Below are positions 16,117 through 24,814 of a DNA stretch of 64,000 bases, one piece after another. Within the stretch, counting starts at the first letter, position 1, and each line of letters begins with the position of its first letter. The stretch covers positions 1-64,000 of the forward strand of contig JAHZKX010000052.1 of NCBI GenBank assembly GCA_022600195.1. The letters are read 5' to 3'. Below the pieces are notes generated by a model, which saw only the letters and a list, made by a program, of their open reading frames with translations, did no database searches and was not told the origin of the DNA. The stretch is from Planctomycetota bacterium. GTDB taxonomy: Bacteria; Planctomycetota; Planctomycetia; Planctomycetales; Planctomycetaceae. The translations under genes were made by a program, and so were the position numbers.

Positions 16117-17367
16117 ATGCCAGTCTCTCATACGAATCGGCGGGTGTTGCTGCAAAAGGGAGCCATCCTGGCAGCAGGTTATTTTGCCGGGGCTCCTTCA
16201 AGCGTTCAGGCAGCGGCATCGAGGCAGCAGGCAGACCTGCCGAAGCTGAAGATCACTGGCGTCAAAACCTTTCTGCTGAAGCATAAATTAAAACGACCGT
16301 TTGGTGTTTCGGTCTCCGTTCCCCTTGATCAATTCAGGAAGACGCTTTTAGTAAAAATCGAAACCGATGCAGGGCTGACCGGTTGGGGTGAGACCGCCCC
16401 CGTGAGCGGCTCGCGTGGCACAATAGACGACCAGATTGCTCCCAGGCTCATCGGTAAAAATCCTCTGGAACAACGCAAGCTGTGGCGTTTGATGTGGGGT
16501 CCGAACTTTGGCAATGCACTCGCGGTCGCCGCCCTGGACATGGCGATCAACGATATACGAGGCAAGGCATTGAATCTACCAGTTGCAGAATTATTCGGCG
16601 GAAGACTCCGCGACCGGGTTCCCGCTTATGCTTCAGCCATGAATTACCTGGAAGGTGCCAGGCCAGAAGACCATTATCCCCGTGAGGCGGAAGAATTAGT
16701 CCGGCAAGGCTTTAAGGCGTTGAAGATGAGAATCGGCCGTTATTCGGTTTCACGAGAAGCGGCTGTGACCGCCTCGGTCCGCAAAGCTGTTGGGCCAGAC
16801 ATCAAATTGATGGCCGATGGAAACGCAGCCTACACACTGTCATCGGCAATACGCATGGGTGAGAAATTAGAGGAGTTAGGTTTTGAGTATTTTGAAGAAC
16901 CATTACCACAGGGCTCTCATTATGCAGGATATGAAGAATTAAGACAAAAACTTGAGTTGCCATTAGCGGCCGGCGAAGCCGTTGATTCTCGCGCCAGCGC
17001 CAAAGAGCTGATCGATCGGAAATGCATGCACATCATCCAGCCGGACGTCAGTCTGTGCGGCGGCATTGCCGAAACACTCTTTATCTCCGAGCTTGCCGCT
17101 TTGTCGGGAATACGTTGTATTCCCCACTGTTGGGGCGGCGCCATTCTCATCGCCGCCACAGTGCATACGCTCGCGCTCATGCCTGATCCGCACTGGGGAT
17201 TCCCAACCGATACGCCGATGCTGGAACTCGATCAATCAGAAAATCCCTGGCGCACAGAAATCGTCAAGCAACCATTCCAGCAAAAGAACGGCTTCGTTAA
17301 GGTGCCCACCAGACCGGGACTGGGAATCGAAGTCAACGAAAACATCGTTGAGAAATATGCAATTTAA
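16117..17367 (+). CDS. Exported enolase-superfamily enzyme, MR-type subgroup
   Basis: Predicted 416 residues from ATG 16117, with AAGGA upstream; the longer frame back to 15964 is not family-like. A Tat-like leader (NRRVLLQKGAILAAGYFAG) suggests export. The rest is a mandelate racemase/muconate lactonizing enzyme fold. The catalytic set can be placed as Lys203 (KMR), metal ligands Asp234, Glu260 and Glu287, and an Asp310/His337 dyad (IQPD; CIPHCWG). This is the MR-subgroup layout, which abstracts a proton alpha to a carboxylate. An exported enzyme of this family is less common. The substrate cannot be read from sequence. Confidence 0.85.
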   Translation: MPVSHTNRRVLLQKGAILAAGYFAGAPSSVQAAASRQQADLPKLKITGVKTFLLKHKLKRPFGVSVSVPLDQFRKTLLVKIETDAGLTGWGETAPVSGSRGTIDDQIAPRLIGKNPLEQRKLWRLMWGPNFGNALAVAALDMAINDIRGKALNLPVAELFGGRLRDRVPAYASAMNYLEGARPEDHYPREAEELVRQGFKALKMRIGRYSVSREAAVTASVRKAVGPDIKLMADGNAAYTLSSAIRMGEKLEELGFEYFEEPLPQGSHYAGYEELRQKLELPLAAGEAVDSRASAKELIDRKCMHIIQPDVSLCGGIAETLFISELAALSGIRCIPHCWGGAILIAATVHTLALMPDPHWGFPTDTPMLELDQSENPWRTEIVKQPFQQKNGFVKVPTRPGLGIEVNENIVEKYAI

Positions 17368-17444
17368 TCGACGAGTGTTTTCGTAATGCGCTGCGAAAAA
17401 TCAAATGCTACGCAACAGAGACGAAACCATTGCTCAAATATGAG

Positions 17445-18290
17445 CTAATCATTTTCTGGCAGTTCCTTTAAATACCGAACATTCACAGCGCTGTTGTACG
17501 TAAACACCGCATCGCCACAATTGGTCGTAACTAACATCAATCCGGCAAGTAGATATTCGGCATTAACCAGTGCTGTTATGATGCCAATCCAGATGAACAG
17601 TAAGCCGTATAGCTTACCAAAGGCCATGCTATAGTTCTTCATGGCAATATCACCCCAAGATGGGAAAATAAAACTGCGGATCCCGATTTCAAACGGTTCC
17701 CAGAAAGTGGCTCCGCAGGCATCGCACTCGTATTCGTTTATCGCAACGACTTTAAAACAGTTACCACACATATTTTCCCGCGACTGCGAGACAAGCGGAT
17801 CAATGCCTTTTTCTTCCAGAAATTTAACAGCATTCAGGGAAACGGAAGTGATCATCTTACGATCTTTATCCGGAAAACTTTGAAAACTTAGCTTTCCACT
17901 ATCTTTGAGGCGGATCCCGGGGATAAGGGAATCAATTTTTTTCAGATTAATAACCTGCGTATAGTAGATGAACCAGAACGGTTGATGGGGAACTCCTTTA
18001 TTATTTATAGGTATGCGTAACATCCGTAAATTAGTGAGTACCACTATGGATTCGTGATACTCTATTTTCCCCTTCGTAACAAACAGCACTTGCTCATTTT
18101 CCAGTAACATCTCCTTCAATAATGGTTCGATCTCTTTGACCTGCTGGAACTGTTTCCTGATCTTTCGATCCAAAAACATCCCGTCCAGCCTGGGGAACAT
18201 CATCTCCAGCCGATAGTTAATCTCGGGAGACAATACCAGACCCAGCTGGCTTAACTTCAAACGAACCATCTCAGGAGTCACTTCAGTCAT
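17445..18290 (-). CDS. PH-like / zinc-ribbon / membrane protein, copy 2
   Basis: Predicted 281 residues, paralogous to the gene at 14067-14960. The order is the same: PH-type segment (EQVLFVTKGK, SIVVLTNLRMLRI, IYYTQVINLKK), a zinc ribbon (CGNC; CDACGATFW), then two TM segments (FGKLYGLLFIWIGIITALV; EYLLAGLMLVTT). It lacks the extra Cys/Phe stretch found before the VVILTN segment in copy 1. GAGAGACCGACC precedes the ATG. The two copies bracket the broken esterase and the enolase-like gene, suggesting duplication and later insertion. Confidence 0.7.
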   Translation of the reverse strand: MTEVTPEMVRLKLSQLGLVLSPEINYRLEMMFPRLDGMFLDRKIRKQFQQVKEIEPLLKEMLLENEQVLFVTKGKIEYHESIVVLTNLRMLRIPINNKGVPHQPFWFIYYTQVINLKKIDSLIPGIRLKDSGKLSFQSFPDKDRKMITSVSLNAVKFLEEKGIDPLVSQSRENMCGNCFKVVAINEYECDACGATFWEPFEIGIRSFIFPSWGDIAMKNYSMAFGKLYGLLFIWIGIITALVNAEYLLAGLMLVTTNCGDAVFTYNSAVNVRYLKELPEND

Positions 18291-18338
18291 GGTCGGTCTC
18301 TCTACAGAGCAAAGCCCGCGTACGACCTCTGAACTGTA

Positions 18339-18881
18339 TCACAACCTTGCAATCCAACTCTGCACATCCAACACTTCACTCAACATCATCTGTTGCGCAC
18401 ACAAAATTGAACGATGTAATTCTTCCGCCGTCACATCGCCTGCGGAATTCGAAAGCGCCAACGTGCCTGTAGCATCACTCAGAAATTCAACGGTAAAACC
18501 AAGGTGCACCGCCTGTCTCGCGGTCGTATCACAGCACATATGCGTCATGTAGCCGGCGATCGTCACGGTATCCACACCTTTGTCGCGTAACCAGGCTTCC
18601 AGCTCTGTCCCGGTAAAACTTCCCGGCAGTGTTTTCTCTACCAGCAGATCATGCGGACGAGAGGCCACCTCGGGGTGCAGCTCCCAGCCTGGCGTCCCTT
18701 TCTGAAAGAACGGCTTATCCGGATCAGAAAAATGATGTTGTACCACAACCACAGGCACCCGTCCCGCCGCCGCATCCATCGCCTTTAAAATCTGTTCCAG
18801 ATGCCCCGCCGGATGAGTAATCGGCAATGCCCCCGTAAAATATTCATTCTGCACATCGATCACTAATAACGCCCGACTCAT
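18339..18881 (-). CDS. Isochorismatase-family cysteine hydrolase
   Basis: Predicted 180 residues, the usual length for the family. The catalytic triad can be placed as Asp9 ([11 protein letters not shown]), Lys83 (VEKTLPGSF) and Cys116 ([12 protein letters not shown]). Such enzymes hydrolyse amides or enol ethers (nicotinamidase, ureidoacrylate and related substrates); the substrate here is open. It lies downstream of, and in the same direction as, the PAS-AraC regulator, and next to the hydroxyproline genes, so a link to that pathway is possible but unproven. Confidence 0.88.
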   Translation of the reverse strand: MSRALLVIDVQNEYFTGALPITHPAGHLEQILKAMDAAAGRVPVVVVQHHFSDPDKPFFQKGTPGWELHPEVASRPHDLLVEKTLPGSFTGTELEAWLRDKGVDTVTIAGYMTHMCCDTTARQAVHLGFTVEFLSDATGTLALSNSAGDVTAEELHRSILCAQQMMLSEVLDVQSWIARL

Positions 18882-18974
18882 GGAGACTCCCTCATTCCTA
18901 CTCGTGAAATGGAATACTTCATATCTTCAAACCATGTATCACAATAACAAGAATGCAAACGGGCAACAATTGTC

Positions 18975-19715
18975 TTAGTCCATCCGGAATTCGTTTGACT
19001 TCTGATAATCGCGAGGTGATATACCCGTCGTACGCCGAAACTGACGCGTAAAAGCACTCTGATCGGAATAGCCGACACTCAATGCAACCGACGCAATCGA
19101 GGCGTCAGTCTCCCGAAGCGCCTGCCGGGCACGATCAATCCGCAACTTCAACAGCCATTGACCACTCGTCAGACCAAATACATGACGCATGCGCCGATTC
19201 AATTGATAGTGAGACATCTCTGCGATTTCAGCCAACTCTTCAACCGTCGGTGGCGCAGACAAGTTTTCCTCAGCATAAGAGATCGCAGCCGCCAGATGCT
19301 GATACTCTTCGGTTTCCAGATCAGGCACATGCAAGTCCTGGGAAACACCCACCAGTCCCACAACTTTGCCCGTCTTACGTTTTCGCAATGGCTGTTTACT
19401 TGTCAGGCACCAACCCACATCCCCGGAAGCATAGATGTGCAACTCCAGCTGTGACACAATGGGCAGGCCCGTCTGCAATACTCTTTGGTCCTGCGCCTCA
19501 AAACTCGTACCCAGTGGAGCCCGCAGCACTTCAGCCGCCGTCCGTCCTATTAATTGTCCTTTGTCCCGAACCCCGCAACGCTCCACAAGTGTTTCATTCA
19601 CAACCAGATATTCAGCGCGTTCATTCTTGATGAAGAACACAATATCCGTCAGGTGGTCAAATAACGCTTCGCCCGTAAACGGCGGATCTAACTGGCTCAA
19701 AAACTCATGAATCAT
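18975..19715 (-). CDS. PAS-domain AraC-family transcriptional regulator
   Basis: Predicted 246 residues from MIHEFLSQ, chosen because AGGAGAG lies just upstream. Residues about 20-130 form a PAS sensor (FDHLTDIVFFIKNERAEYLVVN; GLVGVSQDLHV). Residues about 145-246 are a full AraC DNA-binding domain with two HTH units (TVEELAEIAEMSHYQLNRRM; SIASVALSVGYSDQSAFTRQF). It is divergent from the hydroxyproline-type operon and very likely controls it; hydroxyproline genes in Pseudomonas are also under an AraC-type activator. The PAS domain in place of the usual ligand domain is notable. Confidence 0.9.
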   Translation of the reverse strand: MIHEFLSQLDPPFTGEALFDHLTDIVFFIKNERAEYLVVNETLVERCGVRDKGQLIGRTAAEVLRAPLGTSFEAQDQRVLQTGLPIVSQLELHIYASGDVGWCLTSKQPLRKRKTGKVVGLVGVSQDLHVPDLETEEYQHLAAAISYAEENLSAPPTVEELAEIAEMSHYQLNRRMRHVFGLTSGQWLLKLRIDRARQALRETDASIASVALSVGYSDQSAFTRQFRRTTGISPRDYQKSNEFRMD

Positions 19716-19751
19716 CGCAATCTCTCCTTTCCCCAATTGTGCGCTTTTTCA

Positions 19752-19766
19752 AGTCGATTGTCGACT
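19752..19766. promoter_or_regulatory. Inverted repeat in divergent promoter region
   Basis: AGTCGA-TTG-TCGACT is a perfect 6-bp inverted repeat 36 bp upstream of the PAS-AraC start. Its place suggests an operator for the regulator's own promoter or part of that promoter. There is no direct evidence. Confidence 0.35.
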
Positions 19767-19817
19767 CTTTGTCAAGACACAGAGAACACATGACCGTATG
19801 ATTACTTTTTAATGAAT

Positions 19818-19858
19818 AAACACGTAAAAGTGCCACATTCTGGCACTCACAAACACGT
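19818..19858. promoter_or_regulatory. Candidate AraC-type operator: direct repeat pair
   Basis: AAACACGT occurs at 19818-19825 and again at 19851-19858 in the same orientation, 33 bp apart, which is about three helical turns. AraC-family regulators bind direct repeats. The pair ends 34 bp before the GTG start of the operon. The inverted repeat GTGCCA-CATTC-TGGCAC at 19830-19846 lies between the two copies. Confidence 0.45.
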
Positions 19859-19892
19859 TGATTCAGCCGACACCATAACAGGGAGAACTGAA

Positions 19893-20840
19893 GTGACCGA
19901 CAAAGCACAGATTTTCCGTGGATGTATCCCCGCCCTAATGACACCCTGCACCCAGCAGGGTACCCCCGACTTCGAAGCGCTGGCCCGCAAGGGTCGCGAA
20001 CTGATCGCTGCAGGCATGCGAGGTGTCGTCTACTGCGGCTCAATGGGGGACTGGCCTTTATTAACCGACGAACAGCGCATGGAAGGTGTCCGCCAACTGG
20101 TCACGGCAGGTGTGCCAGTCGTTGTTGGCACCGGAGCCCAGAACACACAACGCGCCGTTGCAATTGCCAGTCACGCCAAAGAAATGGGAGCAGCCGGACT
20201 CATGGTCATACCGCGTGTCCTTTCGCGGGGAACCTCACCAGCAGCACAACGCGCTCACTTTGCTGCGATCCTGAATGCCGGGGGAGATCTTCCCGCAGTC
20301 ATTTACAACAGTCCCTACTACGGTTTTGAGACAAAAGCCGATCTCTTCTTCGACCTGCGCCGAGAACATTCCAATCTTGTGGGCTTCAAAGAATTCGGCG
20401 GCGCAGATTCACTGAGCTATGCCGCAGAACACATTACCAGCAGCGACCCCAACCTTGTTTTAATCGCAGGTGTCGACACGCAGGTCTTTCATGGATACGT
20501 GCACTGCGGCGCAACTGGATCCATCACAGGCGTGGGCAATGCATTGCCCAGAGAAACACTGCACTTGATTGAACTCTGCACGCAGGCAGCCGCCGGCGAT
20601 GCCGAAGCCAGAAAACTCGCTATGGAACTGGATGAAGCACTCCACGTACTTTCCACCTACGATGAAGGACCGGACCTGGTATTGTACTACAAATACCTGA
20701 TGGTCCTCGAAGGCAATCCCGAATACGAGTTCCATTTCTACAAGTCGGATACGCTCAGCCCCAGTCAGCAGACTTTCATTAAACAGCAATGGGAACAGTT
20801 CAGAAACTGGTGGAGCAACTGGCCCGGTTCAAACAACTGA
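19893..20840 (+). CDS. DHDPS/NAL-family protein, probable 1-pyrroline-4-hydroxy-2-carboxylate deaminase
   Basis: Predicted 315 residues, a DapA-type TIM barrel. I chose GTG 19893 because AGGGAGA lies about 8 nt upstream; ATG 19812 has no ribosome-binding site and would place the repeats described nearby inside coding sequence. The Schiff-base Lys is Lys166 (VGFKEFGG) and the conserved Tyr is Tyr138 (VIYNSP). The next two genes are a proline-racemase-family epimerase and a D-amino-acid dehydrogenase. In known hydroxyproline pathways this family member deaminates Pyr4H2C to 2-oxoglutarate semialdehyde. That role is inferred from context. Confidence 0.85.
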   Translation: MTDKAQIFRGCIPALMTPCTQQGTPDFEALARKGRELIAAGMRGVVYCGSMGDWPLLTDEQRMEGVRQLVTAGVPVVVGTGAQNTQRAVAIASHAKEMGAAGLMVIPRVLSRGTSPAAQRAHFAAILNAGGDLPAVIYNSPYYGFETKADLFFDLRREHSNLVGFKEFGGADSLSYAAEHITSSDPNLVLIAGVDTQVFHGYVHCGATGSITGVGNALPRETLHLIELCTQAAAGDAEARKLAMELDEALHVLSTYDEGPDLVLYYKYLMVLEGNPEYEFHFYKSDTLSPSQQTFIKQQWEQFRNWWSNWPGSNN

Positions 20841-20857
20841 TTTGTTGGGAAACAATT

Positions 20858-21802
20858 ATGCGCATCATTGACTCACACACCGAGGGTGAACCCACCCGAG
20901 TGATCATTGGCGGGGGCCCCGATCTCGGAAACGGTTCCTTGCGCGAACGTCTGTTACGATTCAAACAAAACAACGACCACTTTCGCAGTACCGCCATCAA
21001 CGAACCGCGCGGATCCGAGGCAGTCGTCGGCGCTTTACTGTGTGAACCAGAAGATTCAACCTGCGCGACCGGCGTCATCTTCTTCAATAACACCGGCTAT
21101 CTGGGAATGTGTGGTCACGGCGCCATGGGTGTCGCCGCCACGCTCGCCTATCAGGGCAGGGTAGGGCTCGGCCTCTGTCGATTGGAAACCCCCGTGGGCG
21201 TCGTTGAAGCCAATCTACTGACCCCCAACAGAGTCGCCATTGAAAACGTCCCCAGTTATCGTTATCGACATCAAGTCAGTCTGAATGTTCCCGAACTCGG
21301 AACCATCGTTGGCGACATCGCCTGGGGGGGAAACTGGTTTTTCCTCATTGAACAAACACCCGTTCCACTGACACTGCAAAATGTGAAACCACTCACCGCT
21401 GCCGCTCAAAGAATTCGTGCAGAATTGAATCATCTGCAGATCACCGGCGCCAACGGTGAAGAAATCGATCACATTGAATTCTTCGGACCAGCAGAATCCT
21501 CAGACGCCCACAGTCGCAACTTCGTCTATTGTCCCGGCGGCGCCTATGATCGTTCACCCTGTGGCACCGGCACCAGCGCCAAGCTCGCCTGCCTGGCTGC
21601 CGACGGAAAATTGCAACCCGGTGAATCATGGATCCAGGAGAGCATCATCGGCAGTCGCTTTCTTGCCACATATCGCGCAGGTTCGAAAGGAGAAATTATC
21701 CCAACCATCACGGGCAACGCGTTTATCTGTGGGGAGGGAATACTTATCCTGCAACGTGACGACCCTTTCCGCAACGGCATTTCCATCGCAGAGCCAGCAT
21801 GA
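20858..21802 (+). CDS. 4-hydroxyproline 2-epimerase (proline racemase family)
   Basis: Predicted 314 residues from MRIIDSHTEGEPTRV, the canonical start of the family. Both catalytic cysteines are present: Cys85 (LGMCGHG) and Cys235 (DRSPCGTGTSAK). The pair marks an epimerase or racemase; trans-3-hydroxyproline dehydratases carry Thr in one place. It would convert trans-4-hydroxy-L-proline to cis-4-hydroxy-D-proline. The stop overlaps the next start (ATGA at 21799-21802). Proline racemase itself is an alternative, but the neighbours favour hydroxyproline. Confidence 0.9.
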   Translation: MRIIDSHTEGEPTRVIIGGGPDLGNGSLRERLLRFKQNNDHFRSTAINEPRGSEAVVGALLCEPEDSTCATGVIFFNNTGYLGMCGHGAMGVAATLAYQGRVGLGLCRLETPVGVVEANLLTPNRVAIENVPSYRYRHQVSLNVPELGTIVGDIAWGGNWFFLIEQTPVPLTLQNVKPLTAAAQRIRAELNHLQITGANGEEIDHIEFFGPAESSDAHSRNFVYCPGGAYDRSPCGTGTSAKLACLAADGKLQPGESWIQESIIGSRFLATYRAGSKGEIIPTITGNAFICGEGILILQRDDPFRNGISIAEPA

Positions 21803-23058
21803 ACACGTCACCAAAAACCGAAACAGCAATCGTCGTCGGCGCCGGCGTCATCGGAATTGCCTGCGCACATTACCTCTCAAAATCAGGGATGCAAGTCACC
21901 GTCATCGATCGCAATACCATCGCAGGCGCCTGCTCGCATGGTAACTGCGGTTACATCTGCCCCAGTCACGTTCTGCCGCTCACGGAACCGGGCGCGATCC
22001 GAGTCGCTCTCAAATCGTTATTCAATCCCAACGCCCCCTTTCGTATCAAACCACGCTTGAGTCCCGCACTCTGGAACTGGATCTGGCAGTTTGCCAAACG
22101 TTGCACGCATCGACAGATGCTCGAAGCAGGCAAACATCTCCAATCGATTCTCGATTCTTCGATGGCCGAATACCGCAGCCTGATCTCTGAAGAACAACTC
22201 GATTGTGAATGGACAGAAAAGGGACTGCTCTATGTCCTGCAATCTGAAAAAGGTATGCACGAGTTCTCACAAACCGATCAGATTCTCTCCGATCACTTTG
22301 GAGTGAAAGCGCACTGCATTAAAGGAACCGATCTACCCGCATTCGATCCCGCGCTCAAACACAATCTCGCAGGTGCCTACTATTATCCAGGAGACGCTTC
22401 CGTCCGACCGGACCTGCTCAATTCCCAATGGGCAGAACGTCTTAAACAGAGCGGCGTCAAGTTCGTAGAGAACTGTGAATTGCAGAACATCGGTAAATCA
22501 GAGGGACAAATCACACATCTCAAAACTTCGTGTGGTACGATGGAAGCGGATCACACTATCTTTGCCACCGGTGCCTGGAGCCCTCAATTATCTGCCGAGT
22601 TGGAATGCCACTTACCCATCCAGCCCGGCAAAGGTTACTCCGTCACCATGCAGCGACCCGACCCGTGCCCCCTCTATCCCATGCTGTTTCCAGAGCACAA
22701 AGTAGGCGTCTCACCCTTCCACAACGGTTATCGACTCGGCTCCATGATGGAATTCGCCGGTTATGATACCACAATCCCCAAACGTCGCATCCATCAACTA
22801 CGCACATCAGCGAAACCCTATCTAATCACCCCTTACACAGAAGGCGACCAGCAAACATGGTTCGGCTGGCGACCCATGACCTGGGACAGCCTGCCAATCA
22901 TAGGCCAGGTCCCCAACCTCACCAATGCCTACCTCGCTACAGGCCACAACATGCTTGGAATGAGCCTGGCCACAGCCACGGGAAAATTAATCGCCGAAAT
23001 CATTCAGCAACTACCCACTCACATCGATGCGTCCCCCTTTTCTCCAACGCGTTTTTGA
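21799..23058 (+). CDS. FAD-dependent D-amino-acid dehydrogenase (DadA-like, probable D-hydroxyproline dehydrogenase)
   Basis: Predicted 419 residues. The N-terminal FAD-binding motif is clear (IVVGAGVIGIACAHYL). The late family motif is GWRPMTWDSLPIIG followed by GHNMLGMSLATATGKLI, as in DadA and related DAO-superfamily enzymes. Coupled to the epimerase by a 4-bp overlap, it fits the second step of hydroxyproline breakdown: oxidation of cis-4-hydroxy-D-proline to Pyr4H2C, with electrons passed to the respiratory chain. No 2-oxoglutarate semialdehyde dehydrogenase is found in the window, so the last step is elsewhere. Confidence 0.9.
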   Translation: MNTSPKTETAIVVGAGVIGIACAHYLSKSGMQVTVIDRNTIAGACSHGNCGYICPSHVLPLTEPGAIRVALKSLFNPNAPFRIKPRLSPALWNWIWQFAKRCTHRQMLEAGKHLQSILDSSMAEYRSLISEEQLDCEWTEKGLLYVLQSEKGMHEFSQTDQILSDHFGVKAHCIKGTDLPAFDPALKHNLAGAYYYPGDASVRPDLLNSQWAERLKQSGVKFVENCELQNIGKSEGQITHLKTSCGTMEADHTIFATGAWSPQLSAELECHLPIQPGKGYSVTMQRPDPCPLYPMLFPEHKVGVSPFHNGYRLGSMMEFAGYDTTIPKRRIHQLRTSAKPYLITPYTEGDQQTWFGWRPMTWDSLPIIGQVPNLTNAYLATGHNMLGMSLATATGKLIAEIIQQLPTHIDASPFSPTRF

Positions 23059-23100
23059 GCCGGTTGATAGCAAAGCCCCCATTGAAAGCAAAACCATCGT

Positions 23101-23132
23101 CCTTTTCGTCTCTTTCGTGCATTTCGTGGTAG
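23101..23132 (+). repeat. Phased TTCGTG repeat, copy 1
   Basis: TTCGTC at 23105, TTCGTG at 23114 and TTCGTG at 23123 are spaced 9 nt apart and end in TTTCGTGGTAG at 23122-23132. The copy lies about 65 bp after the dehydrogenase stop and 103 bp before the next gene. Two related copies are at 25651 and 36171. Confidence 0.7.
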
Positions 23133-23234
23133 TACAGACTCGGCAGCCTTTCAATCAAATCAAAAATTGCATTAAAATAAACACCACACCTGATTAACCA
23201 GCCTCCCGCAAGTTCATCCAACAGGACCAGCACC

Positions 23235-24800
23235 ATGAAACGATTGCCAGCCTTTTGTCTCTGCCTCTTAATTTTCGTTACCACAAATAGTACGTACGCA
23301 GACAAGCCCACCGCAAAACCAATCGATATTGGCTCGCGCCTGGAGCTGATGGTCGATAACACACTCATTGCCACACGTTCGGCAAACGCCCGCTTTGTCC
23401 TGCATCATCCCGTTCCGCAGGAAGTCGTCATTTCACACGATTCCCCCTGGGAAGGCAGCGGCTGTGGTTATCACAGCATTTTCCAGGATGGTGACAAATA
23501 TAAAATGTACTACAAAGCCTGGCATCTGGATGTGCAGCAGGGAAAACTCGGACCCAACCCCAGCCTTTTCACCTGTTACGCCGAAAGCGATGATGGCATT
23601 CACTGGAAAAAACCGAATCTGGGCCTGTTCGCGTTCCCCAAAGGTGGCTCCAAAGACAATAACATTGTGATCGGCCTGGATCGACGAGACTGGATGAAAA
23701 CCGCCAATCCCGATCCCGTGCATCCCGCTGTCTTCAAAGACGAAAACCCGAACTGCGCTCCCGATGCCAGATACAAGGCCATTCTTCGATCCCGCAAACC
23801 CAAAGGGCTGCTCGCACTGAAATCGCCCGATGGCTTAAAGTGGTCGCTCATGTCCGAAAAACCCGTCATCACAGACGGCGCCTTCGATTCGCAAAACCTC
23901 GCCTTCTGGGACCCAGCCACCAAACAATACCGCGCCTACTGGCGCTACTTCACCGCAGGCACCACCGACAAAGTCTGGAAACCCGCCGGTGATCGCGCCA
24001 TCCGCACCGCAACATCCGACGATATGATCCACTGGAGTAAACCACAAGACTTGAAGTACGGCGACACTCCCAGCGAACAACTCTACACAAACCAAATCAA
24101 ACCCTACTACCGCGCACCACATATTCTAATGGGCTTCCCCACACGTTACATCGAACGCGGCTGGTCAAAATCAATGGAAGCGCTGCCCGAATTCAAACAT
24201 CGCAAAATGCGTTCGTCGATCTCCGACCGCTACGGCATGGCCATTTCTGAAGGTCTCTTCATGACCAGCCGAGACGGCGTCAACTTCAAACGCTGGCAGG
24301 AAGCCTTCCTCCGCCCCGGCATCCAACGCAAGGGAACCTGGGCCTACGGCAATCAATACATCGCCTGGCAGATGGTCGAAACCAAATCAGCCATCGAGGA
24401 CGCCCCCAATGAAATCTCTCTGTATTCCACTGAAGGCTACTGGACCGGAAAAGGCAGCCAACTCCGCCGCTACACAATCCGCATCGACGGCTTCGTTTCC
24501 ATCAACGCCCCCATGAAAGGCGGAGAAATCATCACCCGTCCCATCACTTTCACAGGCAAAGAACTACGGCTCAACTTCGCCAGTTCCGCCGCCGGTTCAA
24601 TCGTCGTCGCCATCGAGACCCCCGATGGAAAACCGATCCCCGGCTTCACCGCTGAGGACTGTCCCGAAATCTTCGGCGACTCCCTCTCTCGTCCCGTCTA
24701 CTGGAAAAACGGCTCCGACGTCAGCCAACTTGCCGGCAAACCAGTCAGACTAAAAATCAAACTCAAAGACGCCGACCTGTATTCACTACAGTTTAAATAA
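23235..24800 (+). CDS. Secreted five-bladed-propeller-like protein, putative glycosidase
   Basis: Predicted 521 residues with a signal peptide (LPAFCLCLLIFVTTNSTYA). The main part has repeated propeller-like strands: YHSIFQDGDKYKMYYKAW, FTCYAESDDGIHWKKPNLG and ATSDDMIHWSKPQDL. That SxDGxxWxKP pattern is typical of GH32/GH43/GH68-type folds and of many uncharacterised planctomycete secreted proteins. The last 120 residues look like a beta-sandwich (GKELRLNFASSAAGSIVVAI). Activity is not established. No sugar transporter is adjacent. Confidence 0.75.
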   Translation: MKRLPAFCLCLLIFVTTNSTYADKPTAKPIDIGSRLELMVDNTLIATRSANARFVLHHPVPQEVVISHDSPWEGSGCGYHSIFQDGDKYKMYYKAWHLDVQQGKLGPNPSLFTCYAESDDGIHWKKPNLGLFAFPKGGSKDNNIVIGLDRRDWMKTANPDPVHPAVFKDENPNCAPDARYKAILRSRKPKGLLALKSPDGLKWSLMSEKPVITDGAFDSQNLAFWDPATKQYRAYWRYFTAGTTDKVWKPAGDRAIRTATSDDMIHWSKPQDLKYGDTPSEQLYTNQIKPYYRAPHILMGFPTRYIERGWSKSMEALPEFKHRKMRSSISDRYGMAISEGLFMTSRDGVNFKRWQEAFLRPGIQRKGTWAYGNQYIAWQMVETKSAIEDAPNEISLYSTEGYWTGKGSQLRRYTIRIDGFVSINAPMKGGEIITRPITFTGKELRLNFASSAAGSIVVAIETPDGKPIPGFTAEDCPEIFGDSLSRPVYWKNGSDVSQLAGKPVRLKIKLKDADLYSLQFK

Positions 24801-24814
24801 GAGGAATTATTACT

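Noticed and set aside
19812-19892. ATG start at 19812 for the DapA-family gene
   Set aside because: No ribosome-binding site; GTG 19893 has AGGGAGA upstream and agrees with the family length.
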